DNA of 64,000 bases, taken from Clostridiales bacterium UBA1390 (GTDB taxonomy: Bacteria > Bacillota > Clostridia > Lachnospirales > Bianqueaceae). Positions 14,967 to 23,695 of the stretch are shown here, piece after piece. Both the position numbers and the translations under genes were made by a program. The notes below the pieces were generated by a model. It made no database searches, was not told the origin of the DNA, and worked only from the letters and a program-made list of their open reading frames with translations. The stretch spans positions 1 through 64,000 of the forward strand of contig DBQQ01000004.1 of NCBI GenBank assembly GCA_002305315.1. The letters are read 5' to 3'. The stretch's first letter is position 1; every line of letters begins with the position of its first letter.

Positions 14967-15302
14967 GTGAGTTTTGGGAAAATGCGAACCCCGGTTTCCA
15001 TTCTCCGCATCGAAACGGTCAAGGACAGCGAGGGCTTTTCTACCCAGCGGGATGTGGTGCTGGCAGAAGTGCGGGCCTATCATGAAGCCCGACACGGCAG
15101 CGAACGGTGGGCTAACCGGGCGGCGTTTTCGGAGGCCACCGACCTGTTCCGCTTCCGGGCGATCCCCGGCTTGAAAATATCCGCCGCGCTGTTTTTATGC
15201 TGCGACGGCTACCGGTATGACATCACCAGCGCGGAGGATGTCAAAGGGCGCGGGCTGTATGTAGAAGTGCTGGCAAAGAAGGTGGTGCCTTCAAATGGCT
15301 AA
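14967..15302 (+). CDS. head-closure / head-tail adaptor protein
   Basis: This is the 111-residue second connector, which seals the head after packaging. It begins M-S-F-G-K-M-R-T-P-V-S-I, then G-F-S-T-Q-R-D-V-V-L-A-E-V-R-A and R-F-R-A-I-P-G, matching small SPP1 gp16 / HK97 gp9-like beta-barrel adaptors. The start is GTG at 14967, with GAGGAGG at 14950-14956; upstream in-frame ATGs fall inside the connector gene and are shadows. It overlaps the next gene by 8 bases, so synthesis of the tail-joining proteins is coupled. Confidence 0.85.
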   Translation: MSFGKMRTPVSILRIETVKDSEGFSTQRDVVLAEVRAYHEARHGSERWANRAAFSEATDLFRFRAIPGLKISAALFLCCDGYRYDITSAEDVKGRGLYVEVLAKKVVPSNG

Positions 15303-15726
15303 AGTTGAGATGAAATTGCCGGAGGATTTTCTTTTGAAAATTTCCCGGCTGGGGGATAAAACGGACGAAATCCTCCCGCGTGTGCTGGAAGCAGGCGGCA
15401 AGGTTGTACTGGATAAGGTGCGGGCAAATTTGCAGGCGGTCGTGGGTCGTGATACCAAGGAGGAATCCCGATCCACCGGCGAGCTGGTATCGGCGCTGGG
15501 CGTTTCCCCGGCGAAGATCGACCGGGAGGGCAACTACAACGTCAAGGTGGGCTTTGCCGAGCCGCGCTCGGACGGAAAAAGCAACGCCATGATTGCCAAC
15601 GTCCTCGAATACGGCAAAAGCGGCCAACCGCCCAAGCCGTTTCTGAAACCGGCCAAGTCTGCCTCCCGCACCCCGTGTATTGAAGCCATGAAGCGGGCGC
15701 TGGAACAGGAGGTGGAAAAGCTGTGA
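15295..15726 (+). CDS. HK97 gp10-family tail terminator/completion protein
   Basis: This 143-residue protein has the HK97-gp10 pattern: helical N-terminus, A-G-G-K-V-V-L-D-K-V-R-A-N-L, and the C-terminal hallmark V-L-E-Y-G-K-S-G-Q-P-P-K-P-F-L-K-P-A in which a glycine-containing turn precedes 'PKPFLKPA'. The family acts at the head-tail joint or in tail completion. It overlaps both neighbours by a few bases, as expected for stoichiometric morphogenesis proteins. Confidence 0.9.
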   Translation: MAKVEMKLPEDFLLKISRLGDKTDEILPRVLEAGGKVVLDKVRANLQAVVGRDTKEESRSTGELVSALGVSPAKIDREGNYNVKVGFAEPRSDGKSNAMIANVLEYGKSGQPPKPFLKPAKSASRTPCIEAMKRALEQEVEKL

Positions 15727-16064
15727 GCCTACTGGAAGATTTGAATACCTGCCTGCGGCCCTTGGGCATTCCCATTGAAACCGGGGTGTTCAGCGAAGCG
15801 CCGCCGGACGAATATCTGGTGATAACGCCGCTGGCGGACAGTTTCGGGCTTCATGCGGATAACACGCCACTCTATGACGTGCAGGAGGCCCGGCTCTCCT
15901 TATTCGCAAAAGGCAGCTACACCAAACAGAAAACCGCTATCCTCCGCGCCCTGCTGGGTGCGGATTTATATATAACTGACCGCCGGTATATCGGCCATGA
16001 GGACGAAACCGGCTTTTTTCATTATGCCATAGACGTGGCACAGCACTACGAACAGGAGGAATGA
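15723..16064 (+). CDS. tail completion / tail terminator protein
   Basis: A 113-residue protein starting at GTG 15723, overlapping the previous stop by four bases. Content (P-D-E-Y-L-V-I-T-P-L-A-D, A-R-L-S-L-F-A-K-G-S-Y) and position between the gp10-like gene and the major tail protein fit the SPP1 gp17 / lambda gpU-like tail terminator group, which caps the tail tube. Assignment rests largely on synteny, since the family diverges strongly. Confidence 0.72.
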   Translation: MSLLEDLNTCLRPLGIPIETGVFSEAPPDEYLVITPLADSFGLHADNTPLYDVQEARLSLFAKGSYTKQKTAILRALLGADLYITDRRYIGHEDETGFFHYAIDVAQHYEQEE

Positions 16065-16067
16065 CAA

Positions 16068-16661
16068 ATGGCGACAATCGGCCTCGACAAGCTGTTTTAT
16101 GCCCCGATCACCGAGGACGAAAACGGCGACGAAACCTACGGCTCCCCGGTTATGCTGGCGAAGGCTATGACCGCCGAGCTTTCGGTAGAGCTGAACGAAG
16201 CGACCCTCTACGCCGACGACGGCGCGGCGGAGATCGTCAAGGAATTCAAAAGCGGCACCCTGTCCCTTGGGGTGGACGATATAGGCGTGACCTCCGCCGA
16301 AGCCCTGACCGGGGCCAAGGTGGACGCAAACGGCGTTCTGATTTCTGCCGGAGAAAACGATGCAGCTCCGGTGGCGGTGGGCTTCCGGGCGAAGAAGTCA
16401 AACGGCACCTACCGGTACTTCTGGTTATACAGGGTAAAATTCGGGATTCCCGGCACCAACCTCGCCACCAAAGGCGATTCTATCACCTTTTCCACCCCGA
16501 CCATTGAGGGCACCATCCTGCGCCGGAACAAGGTGGACGGCAAAAACGAACACCCGTGGAAGGCAGAGGTCAACGAGGACGATCCGGCGGTGAAAGCCAG
16601 CACCATTTCGGGCTGGTACACCACGGTGTATGAACCCAACTATGAAACGGAGGCTGCATGA
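16068..16661 (+). CDS. major tail protein (phi13 family)
   Basis: The 197-residue tail-tube subunit. It begins M-A-T-I-G-L-D-K-L-F-Y-A and continues A-K-A-M-T-A-E-L-S-V-E-L-N-E-A and L-Y-A-D-D, typical of the phi13-type major tail proteins of Firmicutes siphophages, with a late F-S-T-P-T-I-E-G-T-I segment. It lies immediately before the tail assembly chaperones, and its stop overlaps their ATG. Confidence 0.92.
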   Translation: MATIGLDKLFYAPITEDENGDETYGSPVMLAKAMTAELSVELNEATLYADDGAAEIVKEFKSGTLSLGVDDIGVTSAEALTGAKVDANGVLISAGENDAAPVAVGFRAKKSNGTYRYFWLYRVKFGIPGTNLATKGDSITFSTPTIEGTILRRNKVDGKNEHPWKAEVNEDDPAVKASTISGWYTTVYEPNYETEAA

Positions 16662-17083
16662 TGGAACAAAATGAAAGAGCCGCTGCCATCCAGATCGGCG
16701 GCGAGAGCTATGAGCTGCTGCTGACGACCAAGGCCACCAAGGAAATCGCCAAGCGGTACGGCGGTCTGGAAAACCTCGGCAACAAGCTGATGAAATCTGA
16801 AAATTTTGAAATGGCGCTGGATGAAATCATCTGGCTGATTGCCCTCATGGCGAATCAAAGCATTTTGATATACAACCTGCGCCATAAGGAAGAACCCAAG
16901 GCCCTACTGACGACGGAGGATGTCGAGCTTTTGACCTCCCCGCTGGATTTAGCGGCGTATAAGGACGCGATCATGGCGGCTATGGTGCGCGGCACCAAGC
17001 GCCATGTGGAAAGCGAGGCTGATCCAAAAAACGCGCCAGCCGGGCAGGAGCTGCCTCCAAGGCAGAACCAGCCTCCGCGATAA
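16658..17083 (+). CDS. tail assembly chaperone, short form (gpG-like)
   Basis: The 141-residue protein bridges the major tail subunit and the tape measure during tail assembly. Its ATG overlaps the preceding stop; a second ATG at 16661 is equally plausible and better spaced from GAGG. The C-terminus (P-P-R-Q-N-Q-P-P-R) is read only in the zero frame. A slippery heptamer at 17026-17032 allows part of the ribosomes to enter the -1 frame and make the longer gpGT form, as in lambda G/GT. Confidence 0.85.
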   Translation: MMEQNERAAAIQIGGESYELLLTTKATKEIAKRYGGLENLGNKLMKSENFEMALDEIIWLIALMANQSILIYNLRHKEEPKALLTTEDVELLTSPLDLAAYKDAIMAAMVRGTKRHVESEADPKNAPAGQELPPRQNQPPR

Positions 17084-17271
17084 GCGACGAGGAGCTATTC
17101 ACCCGGCTTTTGTATTATGGCGTTGCCCAGCTTCACCTATCTATGGATGAAACATGGCTCATGCCCTTCGGCCTGCTTCTGGATTTATGGGAATGCCACA
17201 AGCAGTATAACGGGCTGGCCCGTCCCAAGCGGGAGTATTTCATCGACGAAGTGATCCCGTCCGGGATATAA
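16658..17271 (+). CDS. tail assembly chaperone, -1 frameshift product (gpGT-like)
   Basis: A -1 shift on A-AAA-AAC at 17026-17032 joins the zero frame to an open frame that runs without a stop to TAA at 17269-17271. It adds about 80 residues including F-T-R-L-L-Y-Y-G-V-A-Q-L, L-L-L-D-L-W-E-C-H-K-Q-Y and a final Y-F-I-D-E-V-I-P-S-G-I. Such a T-domain is the usual tape-measure-binding extension. The zero-frame codon phase fits an X-XXY-YYZ heptamer exactly. The frameshift product has no start of its own, which is why this stretch looks empty in single-frame views. Confidence 0.82.
17026..17032 (+). other. -1 ribosomal frameshift slippery site
   Basis: The heptamer A AAA AAC sits with AAA and AAC as zero-frame codons. 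This is one of the most efficient known bacterial -1 slippery sequences, located 49 bases before the zero-frame stop, where tail-chaperone frameshifts occur in lambda-like phages. Confidence 0.82.
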
Positions 17272-17295
17272 GGCCACGAAGGGAGGCGGTATGCT

Positions 17296-19911
17296 GTGGC
17301 GGACAATTTTGGACTGAAGATCGGTGTCGAGGGCGAGAAGGAGTTTAAGAAAGCCCTTTCGGAAATCAATCAGACGTTCAAGGTGCTGGGCTCGGAAATG
17401 AAGCTGGTTTCCTCCCAGTTTGATAAACAGGACAATTCGGTGGAGGCCCTTTCTGCCCGCAACCGCGTCCTGAACAAAGAAATCGACGCGCAGAAAGAGA
17501 AAATCTCCACCTTGGAGCAGGCGCTTGCCAATGCGGCCTCCTCTTTCGGGGAGAACGACCGCCGCACACAGGCGTGGCAAATCCAGCTCAACAACGCCAA
17601 GGCCGCCCTGAACGGCATGGAAAAGGAACTGGCGGACAACAACGACGCGCTGGATCGGGCCGCCGATGAACTGGACGACGCTGCCGGGCAGGCGGACGAT
17701 TTCGGGGACGAGATCGACAAGGCCGGAAAACAGAGCGACGACGCGGGCCGGAAATTCGACGGGCTGGGAAAAGCCTGCAAGGCTGCCGCCGCCCTGATTA
17801 CCGCCGCCTTTGTCGCGGTTTCCGCCGCTGCCGTTTCCGCAGGCAAGGCGCTGGTGGATATGTCACGTGAGGGTGCCGCTTATGCCGACGGCGTTCTCAC
17901 CACCGCTACGCAGACCGGGATTGCCACCGACAAGCTGCAGGAGTATATGTACGCGGCGGAGCTGGTGGACGTTTCGACCGAAACGCTCACCAAATCCATG
18001 GCGAAGCAGATTAAGTCCATGAAGGCGGTGCAGGACGGCACCAAGCTCTCGGTTGAGGCGTATGAAAAGCTGGGCGTGCAGGTCACAAACGCCGACGGCA
18101 GTATGCGGGATTCCGATACCGTGTATTGGGAAGTCATTGACGCGCTCGGCAAAATGCAGAACGAAACCGAGCGCGACGCTCTTGCCATGCAAATCCTCGG
18201 CAAATCCGCCCAAGAGCTGAACCCGCTGATAGAAGCGGGCGCGGCCCGGATGAATGAGCTGGGCAAGGAGGCGCAGGCCGCCGGATACGTCCTCGGTGAC
18301 GATATGCTGGCGGCATACGGGGCCCTTGACGACCAGCTTCAATATTTGTCGGTGGGGGCCACGGCGGCTAAGAACGCCCTCGGCACCGCGCTGCTGCCGG
18401 TGCTCACCGACCTTGCCGGAGAGGGCGTTTCCCTCCTTGGGGAATTTACCAACGGGATTTTAGCCGCCAACGGGGACATTGGAAAAATGTCCGACGTGAT
18501 CGGCGACATCCTCCCGAAAGCCCTCGACAGCGTGATGGGCTTTGTGCCGGAACTGCTGGAAATCGTGGGCGAGATTGTGGGCTCTATCGGCACAGCCATT
18601 GTGGATAACCTGCCGCTGATTGTGGAATCGGTCAGCGAGATTGTGCTGGCCCTGCTGGCCGGGCTGATTGAAGCCCTGCCGCAAATTACCGAAGGAGCCT
18701 TGCAGCTCATCATGGCCCTGACAAAAGGGCTTCTCGAAAACCTCCCGGCCATTATGGCGGCAGCCGTCCGGATGGTCGCCACGCTGGTGCAGGGCTTGGC
18801 GCAGGCAGCGCCTACCCTGATCCCCACAATTGTCGAGGCGGTCGTCCTCATTGTACAGACCCTCATAGACAACCTGCCGCTGCTGCTGGACGCGGCCTTG
18901 CAGCTCATTACCGGGCTGGCGCAGGGGCTTTTAGATGCGCTTCCGGTTCTGATCGAGGCCCTCCCCGAAATCATCACCTCTATTGTGACCTTCCTGCTGG
19001 ATTCCATTCCGCAGATTATCGAGGCAGGAATACAGCTCCTGACCTCGCTGGTGGAGGCGCTGCCCGACATCATTGAAGCGATTGTCGAAGCGATCCCGGA
19101 GATTATCGACGGAATTATCACAGCGGTGCTGGATTCCATTCCCCAAATCATAGAAGCCGGGATTAAGCTGCTGGTATCGCTGATTCAGGCCCTGCCGCAG
19201 ATCATTACCACCATTGTGGGGGCTATCCCGAAAATCATTTCCGGCATTGTAGACGGCGTGCTCGGAAATCTCGACAAAATCATCATGGCCGGGGTGGAGC
19301 TGTTCATCTCCCTGATCGAAAATCTCCCCACCATTATCATGGAAATCGTCAAGGCGGTTCCGCAGATCATCACGGGTATTGTCAAAGCCTTCGGCAGCCT
19401 TATGTATAAGATTGTGGAGATCGGCGGGAATATCGTCAAGGGGCTGTGGGACGGCATCACCGGCCTTGCCTCATGGTTGTGGGATAAAGTGACCGGCTGG
19501 ATTTCCGGGATTTGGGACGGCATCTGCGACTTCTTCGGTATCCACTCGCCCTCGCAGGAAATGGCATGGGTGGGTGAAATGCTCGTCAAGGGTCTTGCCG
19601 GTTCGATTCAGGACAACGGCGGCGAAGCGGTCAAGGCCGCCGAGGGGATGGCTGCGGATATTGACGGTGTGATGAACGAGCTGGCCGAGGATATGCAGAC
19701 GGCGCTGCCCACCGAATTTACGGTGGACGGCAATCTCCGCAAATCGGCGGCCTCCGCCATGTCTGGTGCGGCGGGAGCCTCCGGCTTCTCCATTGTGCTG
19801 AATATTGCGAACTTCAATAACTACGGTGCGGAGGACATTCGCCAGCTCACCAACGAAGTCATGGAAACCGCCAGCCAGTTTGCCATGCGGAAAGGGGTGG
19901 TATTTGCATGA
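17296..19911 (+). CDS. tail tape measure protein
   Basis: The 871-residue protein sets tail length and is packed in the tail lumen. The N-terminus is coiled coil (K-K-A-L-S-E-I-N-Q-T-F-K, then heptads to ~150), followed by a hydrophobic Ala-rich stretch near 160-185. Residues ~380-690 are a striking series of repeats of the type L-P-x-I-I-x-x-I-V-x-x-I-P-x-I-I, predicted amphipathic or membrane-active helices. W-L-W-D-K-V-T-G-W-I-S and F-F-G-I-H-S-P-S are typical of the C-terminal part. The start is GTG at 17296 after GGGAGGCGG. At roughly 1.5 angstrom per residue a tail of about 130 nm is expected. Confidence 0.95.
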   Translation: MADNFGLKIGVEGEKEFKKALSEINQTFKVLGSEMKLVSSQFDKQDNSVEALSARNRVLNKEIDAQKEKISTLEQALANAASSFGENDRRTQAWQIQLNNAKAALNGMEKELADNNDALDRAADELDDAAGQADDFGDEIDKAGKQSDDAGRKFDGLGKACKAAAALITAAFVAVSAAAVSAGKALVDMSREGAAYADGVLTTATQTGIATDKLQEYMYAAELVDVSTETLTKSMAKQIKSMKAVQDGTKLSVEAYEKLGVQVTNADGSMRDSDTVYWEVIDALGKMQNETERDALAMQILGKSAQELNPLIEAGAARMNELGKEAQAAGYVLGDDMLAAYGALDDQLQYLSVGATAAKNALGTALLPVLTDLAGEGVSLLGEFTNGILAANGDIGKMSDVIGDILPKALDSVMGFVPELLEIVGEIVGSIGTAIVDNLPLIVESVSEIVLALLAGLIEALPQITEGALQLIMALTKGLLENLPAIMAAAVRMVATLVQGLAQAAPTLIPTIVEAVVLIVQTLIDNLPLLLDAALQLITGLAQGLLDALPVLIEALPEIITSIVTFLLDSIPQIIEAGIQLLTSLVEALPDIIEAIVEAIPEIIDGIITAVLDSIPQIIEAGIKLLVSLIQALPQIITTIVGAIPKIISGIVDGVLGNLDKIIMAGVELFISLIENLPTIIMEIVKAVPQIITGIVKAFGSLMYKIVEIGGNIVKGLWDGITGLASWLWDKVTGWISGIWDGICDFFGIHSPSQEMAWVGEMLVKGLAGSIQDNGGEAVKAAEGMAADIDGVMNELAEDMQTALPTEFTVDGNLRKSAASAMSGAAGASGFSIVLNIANFNNYGAEDIRQLTNEVMETASQFAMRKGVVFA

Positions 19912-20639
19912 CGTTTTTTAGATATAACGGGCGGAGCTCGGCGGATTTTCACTTGCATATCGAGAGCAAAAACATCTTTTCTGCCCCGGCTTTTGACCTG
20001 ACTTTTCAGGCCGTCCCCGGCAGAAACGGCGACCTGCTGCTTTCCAACAACCGGTTTGCCAACATCCCGGTGTCGTATACCGCTTTTGTGGCCCGCCGGA
20101 ACGTGCAGGGACTGGCGGATATTCTCCGGACGGTCAAGGGCTGGCTCTACACCCAGCCGGATCGGTATCATCTCATCACCGATTCCTATGACCCCGGTTT
20201 TGTGCGGTATGGGGTGATAAAGGAAGGACTGGATATGGCGGAGCAGCTCAACCGGCTGGGGCTTTTCACCGTGACCTTTTCCTGCAAGCCTTTCCGGTAC
20301 AGCCTCGCAGGGAACGAGCCGGTGATGCTGGGAGCCTCCGGCGGGATGCTGCATAATCCGTTCCCGTTTCCCAGCCGCCCATATCTTCGCATAGAGGGCA
20401 GCGGCAGCGGGACGCTGACGATACAATCTGCTGAATCAAACCGCACATGGACGTTTTCCGAGATAGACGGATATGTGGAAACTGATTCCGAGCAGATGAA
20501 CATATATAAAGGCACTCAGCTCAAAAACCATACTGTAACCGGCGACGGCTTTCCGATTTTGCAGCCCGGTGAGAATGTACTATCCTGCTCCGGCGGAATC
20601 ACCAGCCTTTCCGTTACGCCAAGGTGGTGCTGTCTATAA
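19908..20639 (+). CDS. distal tail protein (Dit)
   Basis: The 243-residue hub protein forms the hexameric ring at the tail tip, joining the tube to the baseplate. The N-terminal domain has F-R-Y-N-G-R-S-S-A-D-F and V-P-G-R-N-G-D-L-L, hallmarks of Siphovirus_Dit proteins; the C-terminal galectin-like domain ends S-V-T-P-R-W. It overlaps the tape-measure stop by four bases. Its stop codon is part of a 9-base-pair hairpin (20636-20660). Confidence 0.9.
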   Translation: MTFFRYNGRSSADFHLHIESKNIFSAPAFDLTFQAVPGRNGDLLLSNNRFANIPVSYTAFVARRNVQGLADILRTVKGWLYTQPDRYHLITDSYDPGFVRYGVIKEGLDMAEQLNRLGLFTVTFSCKPFRYSLAGNEPVMLGASGGMLHNPFPFPSRPYLRIEGSGSGTLTIQSAESNRTWTFSEIDGYVETDSEQMNIYKGTQLKNHTVTGDGFPILQPGENVLSCSGGITSLSVTPRWCCL

Positions 20640-20727
20640 CGGGTGTATTTATCACCCGTTACAAGGTTCTGTCAAGGCTTTAAGGGTGGAGATTTTGCAT
20701 AGCAAAATACTACCCGCGCCTTGACAG
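20636..20727. repeat. paired hairpin element between dit and tal
   Basis: The short intergenic space holds two strong dyads. The first is TAACGGGTG/CACCCGTTA (9 pairs, 7-base loop) over the dit stop. The second is a long hairpin with CTGTCAAGGC (20668-20677) pairing with GCCTTGACAG (20718-20727), and further pairing inside (ATTTTGC/GCAAAAT, GGGT/ACCC). GGTTCT flanks both sides of the second hairpin. No U tract follows, so it is not a standard terminator. It could be a MITE-like insert or an RNA processing/stability structure. Confidence 0.6.
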
Positions 20728-20733
20728 GTTCTT

Positions 20734-22584
20734 ATGATGACTGTTTTCAAAAAGGGGGTGATTCTTCTGATACCCGTACTCTATCTACCGGACGCCACCG
20801 ATTTCTCCACCTTTGGAATCGGCGCGCTGGCGGATACCATCTCCTGCGAAGTCACCGAGGAGAGAAACGGCCTGTTTGAATGCCTGCTGCGGTATCCGGT
20901 CAGCGGCCAGCATTACCGGGAGCTTCAAAAGGAACGGATCATCAAGGTAAAGCCGAACGATACCGGAGAGGCGCAGGCGTTCCGCATTTACCGGATCACC
21001 CGGCCCATGAACGGGGTGGTGTCGATTTACGGCCAGCACATCAGCTACGACCTTGCCAACCTGCCGGTGCTGCCCTTTACGGCGGCCAGCCGTTCCCCGG
21101 CGCTACTGCTCGATCAGCTTCTTGCCGGGGACAGCCGGTTTTCCGGCTGGACGGATTACAGCGAGGCAAAGCCTTTCTCGGTAGGCCAGCCGCAGAGCGT
21201 CCGCGCCTGTTTAGGCGGTGCAGAGGGCTCCATGCTTTCCAAGTGGCATGGGGAATTTGAATGGGATAACTTCACGGTCAAATTCCATTCCCACCGGGGT
21301 CGGGACACCGGCGTGGTGGTGGAATACGGAAAAAATCTCACGGACTTGGAACAGGACGAGGACAATTCGGCAGTGTATACCCATCTACTGCCCTATGCGG
21401 TATATACCCCAGCAGAAGGAGAAGAAACGGTAGTGACGCTGCCGGAGGAAATCCTGCCGATTGCCAAGACCGAGCTTTCCCATACCAAGGTACTGATTCA
21501 GGATTTCACCGACCGCTTCGAGGGCGGGGTGGAAATCACCACGGCCATGCTGCGGGAAGCGGCGGAGGGGTATTTACAGGCAAACCCGTTGGGGACAGTC
21601 ATCCCCACGTTAAAGATATGTTTTCAGCCGCTGTGGAAGCAGGCGGAATATTCCGCCCTGCTGGAACGGGTGGCGCTATGCGATACCGTCACGGTGCGCC
21701 ATGCTCTGCTGGGGGTATCGGCAAAGGCCAAGGTGGTGCAGACCGTCTACGACGCGCTGGCGGAGAAATATGTCAGCATTTCCCTCGGCGGCGAAAAATC
21801 CAGCATGATTACCTCGTTTTCACAGATGCAATCGTCTGTGCAGCAGGTGCAGACCACGGTGGGGCATTTCCCGAAGCTCCTCGCCTCAGCGATTCAGAAC
21901 GCCACCAACCGGCTCACCGGCCAGAACGGCGGCTATGTGGTGCTGCATACCGACTCTGATTCCGGCCAGCCCTACGAATTGCTGATACTGGACGCGCCCT
22001 CTATCGACGAGGCCGTTCACGTCTGGCGCTGGAACGTGGCGGGGCTGGGATTCTCGAAGAACGGGTACAACGGCCCCTATGAAACCGCCATCACCGCCGA
22101 CGGCCAGATTGTGGCTGATTTCATCACTTCCGGCTCGCTCGTTGCCAACATCATCAAGGCCGGGGTGATCCGGTCGCAGGACGGTTCAAGCTGGTGGGAT
22201 TTGGAGAGCGGCGAGGTGCATCTCCGGGCCTACGCCACCACCGAGACGGTGGAAAAAATCAGCGGACAGATTGACGAAATCAACGAGAAGAAGATGTACA
22301 GGCTGGTTATCACCTCGTCCCACGGGAACATTTTCAAAAACGGCAATATCCAGACCACTCTGTCGGCGGTGGTGTTTTCGTGGGATGAAAATATCACCGA
22401 TACCCTCGACAACAATCAGTTTGTCTGGACGCGGGTATCGGACGACGAGGAAGCCGACCGGCTCTGGAACGCTGCGCACTATGGCGGAACTAAGTCGGTT
22501 GTCATTACCAAGGAGGACGTGAACGTGCGGGCCACCTTCTTTTGTGATTTGATTGATACCGCCACGCGAAACAGCTTACTTTAA
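20734..22584 (+). CDS. tail endopeptidase / tail spike (Prophage_tail family)
   Basis: About 610 residues. The N-terminal ~350 residues match the tail-tip protein of Firmicutes siphophages that forms the baseplate hub and often has peptidoglycan-degrading activity: I-P-V-L-Y, A-T-D-F-S-T-F-G-I-G, F-R-I-Y-R-I-T-R-P and Y-G-Q-H-I-S-Y-D-L. Residues ~510-616 form an Ig-like module (I-T-S-S-H-G-N-I-F-K-N-G) that recurs in the next gene. The true start is unclear: ATG 20734 has a poor site, while GGGGG at 20754-20758 would best serve a rare start at 20761-20767 leading directly into I-P-V-L-Y. No catalytic motif is evident. Confidence 0.83.
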   Translation: MMTVFKKGVILLIPVLYLPDATDFSTFGIGALADTISCEVTEERNGLFECLLRYPVSGQHYRELQKERIIKVKPNDTGEAQAFRIYRITRPMNGVVSIYGQHISYDLANLPVLPFTAASRSPALLLDQLLAGDSRFSGWTDYSEAKPFSVGQPQSVRACLGGAEGSMLSKWHGEFEWDNFTVKFHSHRGRDTGVVVEYGKNLTDLEQDEDNSAVYTHLLPYAVYTPAEGEETVVTLPEEILPIAKTELSHTKVLIQDFTDRFEGGVEITTAMLREAAEGYLQANPLGTVIPTLKICFQPLWKQAEYSALLERVALCDTVTVRHALLGVSAKAKVVQTVYDALAEKYVSISLGGEKSSMITSFSQMQSSVQQVQTTVGHFPKLLASAIQNATNRLTGQNGGYVVLHTDSDSGQPYELLILDAPSIDEAVHVWRWNVAGLGFSKNGYNGPYETAITADGQIVADFITSGSLVANIIKAGVIRSQDGSSWWDLESGEVHLRAYATTETVEKISGQIDEINEKKMYRLVITSSHGNIFKNGNIQTTLSAVVFSWDENITDTLDNNQFVWTRVSDDEEADRLWNAAHYGGTKSVVITKEDVNVRATFFCDLIDTATRNSLL

Positions 22585-22603
22585 TTTTTAGGAGGAATTT
22601 TCC

Positions 22604-23683
22604 ATGAGCAAGGCACAGGGCCAGTTTACAATTATCGACTACAACGACGCACTCACCCTGACCGGGTATATCGGTTCTAATCTCGCAAAAACACAGATGT
22701 TCAACCCGGACAATAACACCTACTCGCCGAACTGGACGGCCACGAATCTGGTATTGACCCCCAGTCTGTATGTGATCGGCACCACAGCGGATAAGATCAC
22801 TTCCGCCGAGGTCACGTCGGTGAAATGGTATGTCGGCAGCTCCAACACGGCGATCACCACCTCCGGCAACTATGCTCTGAGCGGCACCAAGAGCCACGTC
22901 CTCACGGTGAAGGGAAATGTGATGGCCGGGCTTCCGGGTATCGACTACCGCTGCGTGATTACCTACAAGGATCCGTCCACCGGGCTTTCCATTACGCACC
23001 CGCTGACGATTTCCTTTTCCCGCGTGGTAAATGGCGGCGGTATTGTTGACCTACTGGTAACGACCCCGCATGGAAACGTATTCAAAAACACGGAGGTCGC
23101 CAGCCTGACTGCAAAGGCGGAGCTATGGCGGGGCAGTACGGTGGACTCCACCAACGTCACCTATGCGTGGGCCATGATGGATTCTTCCGTGACCGGAACA
23201 GGCTCCACCGGCTACGACGCGGCCTTCGGAATCGGCTGGCGCAAGCTCACCGATACGGCGGGTAAATATACCGGCTGCGCCACCGATACCCTGACCCTGT
23301 TTGCCGCTGCCGTGGACAGCTATGCGGTGGTGAAATGTATCGCCAAGGATACTGATACCGCCTCCAACACCAACGGCTCGTCCTTCACCGATGTGGCGAC
23401 CTTTATCGACAATTCCGATCCGATTCAGGTGGTGATTACCTCCACCGGCGGGGATGTGTTCAAAAACGGCCAGGGCTCCACCACCCTCACCGCCGTCTGC
23501 TATCAGGCCGGAGCGGAGATCGACGCGGCGGGCACCGGCACCTATACATGGACGAAGTACAACAAGGACGGTGCGGTGGATACCGCGTGGGGGACGAATG
23601 GCTCCAAAACCGGGAAAACCCTGTCGGTAGGGACGGCGGACGTGGATACCAAGGCGACCTTTATGGTCTTGGTCGTGCTGTAA
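22604..23683 (+). CDS. tail protein with repeated Ig-like modules
   Basis: The protein has 359 residues. The first ~145 look like a beta-rich baseplate domain. Then two Ig-like modules follow, each beginning V-T-T/S-x-x-G-x-V-F-K-N, with Y-x-W and V-x-x-x-A-T-F or V-V-K-C near the end. The same module closes the preceding tail protein. Such domains decorate tail tips and may bind cell-surface glycans. The protein ends abruptly in the last strand (F-M-V-L-V-V-L). It starts 19 bases after the previous stop with AGGAGGAAT ahead. Confidence 0.72.
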   Translation: MSKAQGQFTIIDYNDALTLTGYIGSNLAKTQMFNPDNNTYSPNWTATNLVLTPSLYVIGTTADKITSAEVTSVKWYVGSSNTAITTSGNYALSGTKSHVLTVKGNVMAGLPGIDYRCVITYKDPSTGLSITHPLTISFSRVVNGGGIVDLLVTTPHGNVFKNTEVASLTAKAELWRGSTVDSTNVTYAWAMMDSSVTGTGSTGYDAAFGIGWRKLTDTAGKYTGCATDTLTLFAAAVDSYAVVKCIAKDTDTASNTNGSSFTDVATFIDNSDPIQVVITSTGGDVFKNGQGSTTLTAVCYQAGAEIDAAGTGTYTWTKYNKDGAVDTAWGTNGSKTGKTLSVGTADVDTKATFMVLVVL

Positions 23684-23695
23684 GGGGGCGGAGCC

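Noticed and set aside
18660..19400. Repeat array in the tape measure region, considered as CRISPR
   Set aside because: Repeats are degenerate, in frame and without unique spacers; they encode amphipathic helices. No CRISPR array or cas gene was found in the window.
17370..19817. Several long minus-strand frames opposite the tape measure gene
   Set aside because: Their Ser/Ile/Thr-rich repeats simply mirror the tape-measure repeats; no start signals.
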